Shown piece by piece: positions 57,501 through 64,000 of a stretch of DNA of 64,000 bases. Origin of the DNA: Blastomussa wellsi. Its lineage: Eukaryota; Cnidaria; Anthozoa; Scleractinia; Plerogyridae. Every line of letters starts with the position of its first letter. Position 1 is the stretch's first letter. The translations under genes were made by a program, and so were the position numbers. The stretch covers positions 16,384,974 to 16,448,973 of the forward strand of contig OX393570.1 in NCBI GenBank assembly GCA_947652115.1. Direction: 5' to 3'. Under the pieces are notes generated by a model, which searched no databases, had not been told where the DNA came from, and was given only the letters and a program-made list of their open reading frames with translations.

Positions 57501-60500
57501 GAATTTTTTCATAGAAAATGTTCTCCGTCATCTATTGCGAATTTTCACCCGATCAAAGATGGCGAAAAACAATAAAACACGCTTTTTCTATGTTTTATAC
57601 TCTGATAAAACATGCGTTTTTGACCAATCAGAGCGCGCGCAGAATCCTATCTATATTATAAAAGTTAATATTATTGTTAAAACTACTTACAATACACATT
57701 ACACTATACTACATCACTTAAATAAAATAAAATACATAATAAAAAAATGTTTAATTTCATAATACACACACACCTACACGCACACACAACAATACAACAT
57801 ACGACTGACCCTATTTCTTTCACACCGAAATATCATAGATAATATAAAACACATTGTAGTTATACGTCGAAAGTTTTCACATATTTGCTCCATTTTGCTG
57901 TGTAAACCGATAGCTTATTCTTTGACTCTGTAATCACTAACTGAAGATGTTGAATCCTCCTGAAAGGGGCGAAGTCACCGTGAACAAAGTCAACTTTGGC
58001 AATGTATAAAATTGCCTACAAATCAAAGGAAGCCTTGAAATAGTAGTTTACTAAGGTGGAAAAACACAAAAGATGCACCAACAGACTAGGAAGAATCAAG
58101 GATGGCTTTGAACGAGGAATATTGAGAAGGATTGTGATTCACAAATTAGAAAAATTTGGGTTAAACTTTTCAAACTGTGTCATCCGTGACCGAGCTCCTT
58201 TAATCTAGCCATAAAAACACAGGATGCGCTTTTCTACAATGACAAGAATACAAATATTGTTTAGCGATTGGTAATACGTGATTGACAAATAACTCGTCTT
58301 CGCAGTCTGGCATTCCAAGCAAAATGTCTTTGTTGTTAAGTTTATCTTTTTTTACTAGCCCAAGAGGATAACTCGACTGTGAAAAGCAGCGAAGATCAAG
58401 AAACAGTGGTTATCAAGAGGAAAAGATCGAATTCGGCGAATGCCAATGTAAGTTCCTTTTGTTGCCTTTGTGAACCGTATTTGTTGACATTGTTGTTAAA
58501 AACAAACGCCCTTCGATCGGTGATGGTCTGATGCCTGGCGCTTCACCAGCGACGAGTATTTGAGACTGACCACGTACGCAAGGTCACGTGATTATTTTCG
58601 TTATGAGTGTTTTTCCGCCTGAAGAGGATTACCTTTGAAGAATAGTCCGAAATATTAGAGGCGTCTTAGCCAATGAGCGCCCCCTCCCCCCTCCCCCCTC
58701 CCCGAAAAATAAAGCAAAAATTGATAGTACAATTGAAATGCAAAATGTTAATTGAAATTCCACAGCTTTAAAATTGTATTCTAAGAATACCACACCGTAC
58801 ATTGATTGGCGCACAAAACGATAAAAAAGAACCTTCTTGAAATAATTAAAAGTTAAACAAAGTCTTTCAAAGAATGTGCTGATATTGGCGAGTCCCGCCA
58901 TAGCCTCTAGTGGTCATGACAACGAGGCAAAAATGAAATAAGACGGGGAAAAAGGAAAGGAGTTCTTGTAATTTTATTCAAAAGGCGACATCGTGCAGTT
59001 TGCTATTAATACTGTTATTTCTTTCATTATTAGAATGAAGAACAACCCAAACAAAAACGAAAGCGCTTGGAAACAGGCAAGTTGCGTTCTTGACATGTGT
59101 GTTTGTAATTTGGTGTTAATTTGGAATAATCCTTTCCAATCTTCATACAGGTAGTGCTGGATAATTTTCCTTTGTTTATAAAGAAACTTGTAAAATGTGA
59201 TCGTCTGTCTTCGAGTCGTTGGCACGGGAAGAACACTGTCCGGTATTAGTAAAATCCAACAAGTGGTCTATTATCAATGCTGCGTTCTGATTGGTTGAGC
59301 TACTACCAGGCTATATGTTAGCCCACTAGTAGCGAAAGCGCCGGCTTTGAAAACCAAAACAATGGCGGCTGAATTGCGTTTTGCTGAAGTTTCGGACGAG
59401 TATTTGAGCTCATTATTAGATAAATATATACTTTCTATGCTTTCTAGTTGGATTTTACTAAAATAATTATTCCTCTCGCCCTCATGGCCTCTGAGTCAAT
59501 AGCCCATTCGACCTTCGGCCTCATGGGCTATTGACTCAGGGCCCAATCGGGCTCGAGGAATAATTTTTAAGTTGTCTAAACTACGATTGGCCACCCATAA
59601 ATATTCCTGATCGCCAACGTTTTCTAGATATTTAATTCTTAGCTATTGTAGCATGCATTTATTGATATAAATTTTGTCAGTCTTCACTTGTAACAGAATA
59701 AGAGCTGCACAAAAACAGTGAGTTGAGGAAACTCTCTCTGAACGGACACCTGAAAGACAGTCACGGACAATTGGTGTTTGTCCCTGCGCACCATTTTTCA
59801 GTCATTTTACTGTCTAAACTCTCTTTTATCCGAACACCTCTCTAAGACGGACAACTGGTGTTGGTCCCTGCGCACCATTTTTCAGTCATTTTACTGTCTA
59901 AACTCTCTTTTATCCGAACACCTCTCTGAAACGGACAACTGGTGTGAAATTTTAACTCTCTATTGGCTGGAGACATCTCTAAGACGGACAATTAGTGTTG
60001 GTCTCCGCGTGCCGATTTCCAGTCATCTTACTGTATCTAAACTCTCTGTTAAGCCGCACACCTCTCTGAGACAGACAACAGGTGTTGGTCCTTCCGTTAT
60101 AGAGAGAGTTGAGTCTATGTTGGCTTGGCTGCTGATTAAATAACGGTTGCGTGGTATTCCTTGTATAGAATGTAAAGGCAGATAGTAATTAATCTTCAAT
60201 AAGGGAAGTCGTAGCTCGGTATATGCGTCGTTCCAGACAGACCGAGAAAATCGCTATTTCGAGTGCTCCTCTTGGATAGATAGATGGTTACATGGTTTAT
60301 TAACAATACTGCATAGCAGCCTACTAAGGCTGAGTTGGGTAACATGTACAATAAATGTATTTATATTGATAATAAGAACACCAGTACAATTTGTAAAACG
60401 CCATATTAATCGTGCGTAGCGTGACAATTGTCAGTGTTGTGTTATGTGGTGTGACAGTTGCAACGTAATTATCACCCGTTCATGTTGTTAATATTTTATG

Positions 60501-63067
60501 ATTATCTTTTTCTGTCACAGACAAACGAGCCTTTGTCACCAAACCAAAGGATTCTTCACAAACAAGATCGGTTTTACCAAGCCACAGAGATACGGTAATA
60601 GTGATGAGAGCCAACATTTAGATTTTTTCATTTTCATTAGCCTTCGTTATGGTACGGTGACATGTTCGTTTTTCGAAAATATATTTTTTTTTCGTTCTTA
60701 CAATACCCGACATTCGGTTTTGTTTTGGGTTGGCCACCGCTTTTGATAACCTCGCCACTGGATATTATTTTACAAGTTTTTTGGTTTAGAAGTTCATGTG
60801 TTCTGTTACGCTTAATTTTGGGTTATGTTCAATCTTCGAACGCATCGCTAATGTTGATGTAAACATATTATGTATTTTTTATGCATCGTGTACAGATCAT
60901 GCTTAGCAAAGCGAAAATTGTGCTGTAGAACATCCAGCATGGCGAAAGCTTTATTTTTCTTCTTTTGCTCCGTAAAGATGCAAGTTCTCATTTCGAGTTT
61001 TCATATTTTGCAGAACTGTCTGCAAGAATTTATAAATAGATCAATAACATTCTCTAATGGTGATTACCTTCTAAATTCTTAGTACCTGTACGACCTGATT
61101 TTATTTTATGTCTTGAGGAGAATTTATACACTGGTCCTAATTTTGGCTGGAAGGTTATATGCACATTCTCGTCAATTCATATTGAAAGAGAATTTATTTG
61201 CTTTTGTACAGTAAAAACCTGCATATAAGAACCTTAAATTTAAGAACTTGGTAGGCTAAGATTTCCGTTTAGACCTCCTAGGTGCAAAATCTTTTTTTAG
61301 CCTAAATTAAAAATTTAGAGCTCACAAATCAAATAGAACAAGCTGTATTAAAAGAGGATTTATATAGCAAACTATCGATACCATATTGGTGTGAAAGTAA
61401 TATGTAAACCACTCGAGACAGTGTTTCATCACATTTTCAAACACCGAAAAGAGAGTTGAAAATACTACGCGTATCGGTGTATTTTTGACGAACGTCGTGG
61501 TGTTTGGAAATGTGATGAAACACTGTCTCGAGTGTTTGATATAGCTTCTCAAATGGAACTAAAACTACGAAGAAAATGACGAAATACAATCGTAAAAAAT
61601 TATACTAATTAAGATCGCATTTTCAAACCGCGTTTACGGTTATGATTTCCGTTGTTTTATCTTGATGAATTATTAGAGTTCGAGAACGTGATATCAAAAG
61701 CATTAGCACTTGGTTTGAAAAGGCGTAGCCGTGTTCAATCTCGTATTCGTACTCAGATCTAAAGTTCCCTAACATTAATACTGAACAAGCAACTTACTAC
61801 TTCCAGTATACTAGTTTACATCTCCATGCGCAGCCGATATTATCCATCAGTGCATTATTTTGTCTTTCTTTATTTAGGACAATAAACCAGCGAAAGTGAG
61901 GAGAAATTCCAGCGATAGTAAGCGTTCTTTGGCTACTTTTTCGTTTTGATTTTCTTTTTCTATAATATAAAGTCTAAAACAAAACATTGCGTTTTCGTGT
62001 GTAGCTCGTGGCCATAAGGAAACCAAAAAAGAAAACGTCCCAGAAAGCACGTCATGTAAGAGATCTGCTAGCACCGGTGACATGGGAAGGAAGGTCATCA
62101 AACGTGCCAGGGTGGAAATTGAACCATTGCAGGTAAACAGACAGGTCAGTTGATGTGGGTATACATGAAACATTGCTTGCATGTGCTTGTTGTTTTGAGT
62201 TCGTGTTTGTCTTATTTTCATGAAACAAGACTTATTTTTGTAATTATTCAGGAGTGAAGGATGACTTATCTAAATCGTACCTTAACAAAAATATCCTGTT
62301 GAGAGATATGTCGCTTTAAAATAAAAGGCACAGCTAGCAAAAACTGCTTTTTTATAATTATATTTTCGTTGTTGTTGTTTTCCAATGGTTTGTTTTCCTT
62401 TTATTTTTCACAGGAAGTTGTTCAACTAAAAAATACCGATGGCGGTAGGTTTAAACCTCACGTACTTCGTCTAACAATCAAAATTAACTCAGTTGTCTCG
62501 TTACTGTTTACTCATTTTTACAGCAAGTAGCCTAAAGGTGTGACTGACCGTGTAGGTAATAAATTATCCAGCCAGAAGCCAACTGTAAGCCGTTTTCGAC
62601 TTCTGATTGGACAATGACTGCACGAAAGGATGTGCATTATTTAGTGGGCTCACGTTTGGGTTCCTTCCTGTTACTACTTTCCCTAAGTCCGCAGTCAGGT
62701 TGCTTGGAAAAAAAATCGCATTTATCAGTGTTAACTTAAGATTAATTCTTGATATTTGTATATCCTCTATTGCCGTATCATTTATTTAAACATACGTGAT
62801 TGCTACAACTTTAGAAAAAAGTCAAGTTTCAGTTTAAATTTGCAATCACTTCCAAATTTGATTTGCAATTGAGAGCGTCTCGCTAGCTGAAACTATCATT
62901 TGAATTCTTGCAGTACTTTGTTATCACTAATCAGTTTCATTAGGTCTGGCTCGACATTTAAGTTAGCAAATGTGATTTCAAATACAATGTCATTATTTCC
63001 AGGTAAAACAGACAGGAGTCACCGTGTGAAGACCTACATGCTTGTCACTGCTTATCAAGGCTTCAGG
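35406..63067 (+). CDS. Large unrecognised Ser/Lys/Arg-rich, probably nuclear protein (about 20 exons, 3' end beyond support)
   Basis: Exons: 5' options 35406-35497 + 35582-35660 (MADETVRNV..., phase 0 out) or 36512-36586 (MADQSFTV..., phase 0); then 36781-37024 (or to 36952), 37817-37942, 38201 to about 38253, 42058-42167, 44135-44245, 45306-45346, 46122-46343, 48506-50145, 53291-53324, 54325-54359, 55339-55384, 58359-58447, 59034-59076, 60521-60594, 61878-61917, 62005-62132, 62414-62444 and 63003-63067. Phases close throughout, giving about 1,070 residues. The 38201 exon donor and the 36781 exon end are uncertain. I recognise no family. The big exon (547 codons) is Ser/Pro-rich and disordered. 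Before its end lies TREERALQRAMMQFSEMEMK, a compact charged helix that should be the best search query. The following small exons are full of basic clusters (KKDSFKRRLRKRSK, VVIKRKRS, KQKRKRLE, KRARVEIE), typical nuclear localisation or chromatin-binding sequence. IFERIN and IFERVRIN occur in two adjacent exons. No stop was fixed, so the gene may continue past the window. Confidence 0.65.
36506..36586 (+). CDS. Alternative first exon of the unknown gene
   Basis: ATG at 36506 or 36512 opens MADQSFTVTETHSLKHSHLR followed by DQVEQ and a donor CAG|gtattc in phase 0. That fits the acceptor at 36781, as does the upstream pair 35406/35582. 'gtccgccattttgc' just upstream is a YY1-type element. The two starts would give proteins with different N-termini. 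Confidence 0.5.
38925..39912. repeat. 76-bp minisatellite array 1 (about 13 units)
   Basis: Units contain 'ttgttctattgttctactgg', 'tcctctagtgtagcaattgc' and 'gggggctaggggcattgttc'. Spacing of 'gtagttttg' between 39712 and 39788 is exactly 76. Units differ by few substitutions. It lies in the intron between exons at 38201 and 42058. Array 2 (56272-57328) is the same unit on the other strand. Confidence 0.95.
41186..41835. repeat. GCAACATGTTGC-rich foldback element
   Basis: 'atgttgcaacatgttgcgaa' and 'cctggccaaacg' at the left are mirrored by 'caacatgttgcaacatgtcg' and 'gatcgtttggccgggg' at the right. Palindromic 'caacatgttg' cores recur. Outer termini are uncertain. Confidence 0.5.
42430..42585 (-). 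repeat. Penelope-type terminal repeat, single copy
   Basis: 'cgacgaagggctaacgctcg', 'ttgaatctctttacggtggc', 'tatcaacccagttgataaaa' and 'gtttctttagaaacttaccc' match both arms at 26868-27091. The coding-like orientation of the element relative to the host gene is uncertain; strand is given relative to copy 26868. Confidence 0.6.
42437..42470 (+). ncRNA. Hammerhead ribozyme-like motif
   Basis: Order: GCT (stem I), C-C-GACGA (consensus CUGANGA with U4 changed to C), a bulged A, GGGC-TAAC-GCTC (stem II with one G-U pair), GAAAC, GTC, AGC (stem I partner). Stem III would be the self-complementary ACGU, as in dimeric minimal hammerheads. The U4 substitution may have inactivated this copy. Confidence 0.45.
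43214..43333. repeat. Hairpin MITE
   Basis: 'agcaatagaccacactttct' and 'aagtgtggtctattgct' are inverted ends. The stem continues through 'atgggttta' / 'taaacccat' and 'ggggtaataacccaagcggg' / its complement. The next bases, 'aatcagagcgcgcgcattga', recall a similar stretch near 57628. Confidence 0.75.
44795..45055. repeat. (GAAC/GGAC)n tetranucleotide tract
   Basis: About 260 bp of alternating gaac and ggac repeats create long Arg/Thr/Asp or Ser/Val/Arg frames on both strands. These are microsatellite artefacts. It is intronic. Confidence 0.9.
47146..47442 (+). repeat. SINE family A, best-preserved copy
   Basis: The head keeps an A-box-like 'cagtggcctaatggttagtg' and a perfect B-box 'gggttcgaatcctgg'. 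The body follows in order and the copy ends in a (CTTAC)n tail, 'cttaccttaccttacctta'. This is the reference copy for the family in the window. Confidence 0.9.
47855..48000 (+). repeat. tRNA-derived SINE, family C
   Basis: A-box 'tagctcagtgg' and B-box 'gggttcaaatcccg' are both excellent, but the anticodon arm ('cctttcataagatcgggg') does not pair as a tRNA should, so this is a tRNA-derived repeat. It is inserted next to 'aacacgagaggcagtgtttc', a motif also found in the foldback at 61400-61560. Confidence 0.65.
48138..48338 (+). repeat. AGGAGCTACGTCA-family MITE, copy 2
   Basis: Ends 'ttaaaggagctacgtca' and 'gtgacgtagcttcttta' are inverted repeats. The interior matches the reverse complement of 15574-15798 closely. 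It lies in the intron just before the 1.6-kb exon. Confidence 0.75.
50166..50171 (+). promoter_or_regulatory. Poly(A) signal AATAAA just after the large exon
   Basis: If the donor AAG|gtaaag at 50145 is not used, the frame ends two codons later (TAG, 50152-50154), and an AATAAA follows 12 bases on. The gene could make a shorter transcript ending here. Not shown, only consistent. Confidence 0.45.
50855..50940 (+). repeat. Solo 76-bp minisatellite unit
   Basis: 'ctggtcctccagtgtagcga', 'gggactaggggtattgtt' and 'ttctgttgttct' are one diverged unit of the array repeat, in array-1 orientation. Confidence 0.7.
51805..52025 (+). repeat. SINE family B, second copy
   Basis: 'gtgcttagggcagtggactt', 'ggaggtcccgggtacaaatc', 'ggtggtcccgaattcaactc' and 'tagccaactggtctgcaagt' follow the order of 26270-26520. 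The head is more diverged. Confidence 0.7.
53075..53165 (-). repeat. Solo 76-bp minisatellite unit (reverse)
   Basis: 'aacaacagaagaacgcctct', 'agcccttaaaaatagaaact' and 'agaggaccagtagaattata' are one diverged unit in array-2 orientation. Confidence 0.7.
53515..53925. repeat. Probable interspersed element
   Basis: 'agagcctgtttatatggagg' with 'ataccctccatattgagcta' resembles a transposon terminus with an inverted partner. An 89-codon frame at 53655 is not supported by splice context. Confidence 0.35.
55049..55227. repeat. Hairpin MITE (CAATAGAGTGTTT termini)
   Basis: 'caatagagtgtttgtctcgg' and 'cgacagaaacactctattg' are inverted ends. The stem continues with 'aactatcgg' / 'ccgatagtt' and 'aaatttgatgttcttaaaac' / its complement. 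Confidence 0.8.
55481..55711 (+). repeat. AGGAGCTACGTCA-family MITE, copy 3
   Basis: Ends 'taaaggagctacgtcacgg' and 'ccgtgacacagctactttaa' are inverted. The interior is diverged but keeps 'attggtgtttttcgtcatta'. Confidence 0.65.
56272..57328. repeat. 76-bp minisatellite array 2 (about 14 units, opposite orientation)
   Basis: Units contain 'acaatagcaactgctacact', 'ggaccagtagaacaatagaa' and 'ggaacaatgcccctagcccc'. The starts at 56494 and 56570 are 76 bases apart. It is intronic, between the exons at 55339 and 58359, and is the reverse complement of array 1. Hydrophobic repeated frames on the minus strand are artefacts. Confidence 0.95.
58030..58203 (+). repeat. AGGAGCTACGTCA-family MITE, copy 4 (partial)
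   Basis: 'aatcaaggatggctttgaac', 'gaggaatattgagaaggatt' and the end 'gtgaccgagctccttta' match the family. The left end is eroded. Confidence 0.55.
59247..59590 (+). repeat. Crypton-like non-autonomous element, copy 3
   Basis: It starts 'agtaaaatccaacaagtgg', has 'ctgattggttgagctac', and an ATG at 59362 opening MAAELRFAEVSDEYLSSLLD, in step with MATSSRFSEVSKEDLELF at 26680. A hairpin follows ('tgagtcaatagcccat' / 'atgggctattgactca') and then 'aatttttaagttgt'. Confidence 0.6.
59765..60105 (+). repeat. Tandem repeat, unit about 84 bp or longer
   Basis: 'ccctgcgcaccatttttcag', 'ttttatccgaacacctctct' and 'acggacaactggtgttggtc' recur, 84 bp apart in the first two units, with a longer spacing later. 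'cacctctctaagacggaca' motifs resemble termini of pogo/Tigger-type transposons. Confidence 0.75.
61405..61545. repeat. Foldback MITE
   Basis: 'cgagacagtgtttcatcaca' and 'tgtgatgaaacactgtctcg' are perfect inverted ends, continuing through 'tttcaaacacc' / 'ggtgtttggaaa' and 'atactacgcg'. Related sequence flanks the family C SINE at 47815-48105. Confidence 0.85.
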
Positions 63068-63782
63068 GTATACGACCTTCCATTTTTTATAACAATGAAT
63101 CTCAAAGCCCATTCTATAAAAAAAATAGAGGCTTTCCCTTGGCCTATACTTATTTACTACCATTTGTTAAGCTTAATTTATCAAATACATGAGCCTGCGA
63201 TCCAATGAAAACATTTACCGGTGAGCGGTAAATTGTCAAAAAATGATCTCGACCAGCTCTACACCTGGACCTACGATATGGTCATGTGATACTGGTCAGC
63301 GGATACCTTGATTTGACAGCTGTCAATTGATCAAACAGTGATGTTGGCTGACATAAACCTTAACGCTACACCATAATTAGGGGTTAAACAAGGCAAACTT
63401 TATTTGAGTTTATTGCTGATCCTGATCTACTCCAAGATCCAGCTACATTCTGCTCCTGTTTGTTAAAGTGGTCCCTGCATCGTTTACAGAAGTTAAACAA
63501 GGCCTATTTCTGGAGTTTGGGGTCTCTCTTCAACCTACCCCAGAGTCTGTGAGGACGGACGCACGGACACATGCACGGTCACGTGACTACCAAATTTCCT
63601 CTGCTTGATGGCTTTCCAAAATTTCTTTCCCATGGTGCTCCGCTGGAGCTCCGCTGAGGATTACCCAAACACAGTACAGTAGCTAACAAACAGTAGTTTA
63701 CGCAACAACAAAATCTACCCCCTCCCACAACAGCGTACGACTGGAGCCAAGCGCGGAAAGTGCGTGACTAAATCGAGGTTGT
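63068..63782. other. No exon supported
   Basis: Likely an intron or the 3' part of the unknown gene. The frame can read on from 63067 to a stop at 63206, so the exon might instead be terminal. No clear poly(A) signal or acceptor was found. Confidence 0.35.
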
Positions 63783-63909
63783 AGGAGGCGCAGTGGCCTA
63801 ATGGCTAGTGCGCTGGACTCCGGATCGGACGGTCCGGGTTCGAACCTCTTGCCGGGGCACTGCGTTGTGATCTTGGGCAAGACACTTTACTCTCACAGTG
63901 CCTCTCTTC
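63783..63909 (+). repeat. SINE family A, truncated copy
   Basis: The head is nearly identical to the 47146 copy ('gcgctggactccggatcgga', 'cggtccgggttcgaacctct'). The copy stops after 'gtgcctctcttcacc', where another element begins. Confidence 0.85.
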
Positions 63910-64000
63910 ACCTAGCCTGCGTGGCAGGCGTCCGAAGGGGAGGGAGATGGGGGAAAAACCAGCCCTCGAGGCGAGGGCGCTGGTTTTTTCCCCCATCTCC
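63910..64000. repeat. AGCCTGCG-type element with hairpin, cut by the window end
   Basis: It starts 'tagcctgcgtggcaggcg', similar to the hAT-like terminus at 12865. 'ggagatgggggaaaaaccag' then faces 'ctggttttttcccccatctcc' across 'ccctcgaggcgaggg'. The element abuts the truncated SINE exactly. Confidence 0.65.

Noticed and set aside
1..64000. CRISPR arrays, operons, prophage or other prokaryotic systems
   Set aside because: The tandem repeats lack spacer structure and the genes are spliced; the DNA is animal.

Overview
The window is animal nuclear DNA, most likely from a cnidarian and probably a stony coral. This placement is inferred from intron-rich genes with GT-AG splice sites, AT-rich non-coding DNA, many tRNA-derived SINEs and foldback/MITE elements, and the gene families present. 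No prokaryotic, organellar or viral genes were recognised.

Layout. About 1-6.4 kb is mainly repeats, with one weak ORF at 1653-2000. From 15.2 down to 6.5 kb on the minus strand lies a four-exon gene of about 956 codons. It resembles DSTYK: an N-terminal GTPase-like domain with P-loop, DxPG and NKxD motifs, an acidic tract, a helical middle, and a C-terminal kinase domain whose DFG/DLG aspartate is missing. From 19.3 to 17.9 kb (minus) is a two-exon Ly6/uPAR-type, probably GPI-anchored protein of 144 aa. From 35.0 to 21.3 kb (minus) is a gene of about 15 coding exons for ATP6AP2 ((pro)renin receptor, V-ATPase accessory protein). Every splice phase closes, and there is a candidate mutually exclusive choice near the N-terminus. 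Head-to-head with it, and only about 420 bp away, starts a plus-strand gene of about 20 exons. It runs from 35.4 kb to at least 63.1 kb and encodes an unrecognised Ser/Lys/Arg-rich, probably nuclear protein of more than 1,000 residues.

The introns hold most of the structural novelty: foldback elements with hammerhead-ribozyme-like cores (7.1-7.3, 27.0 and 42.4 kb), two opposed arrays of one 76-bp minisatellite in one gene (38.9-39.9 and 56.3-57.3 kb), three tRNA-derived SINE families, several MITE families, and non-autonomous elements that keep a short N-terminal coding motif resembling cnidarian Crypton/DUF3504-type recombinase genes.

All gene models were assembled by eye from reading frames, splice consensus and phase. 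No alignment, RNA data or repeat library was used. The genes do not form a pathway. The only evident functional link is the compact divergent promoter, which carries a perfect CRE palindrome, between ATP6AP2 and the unknown gene.
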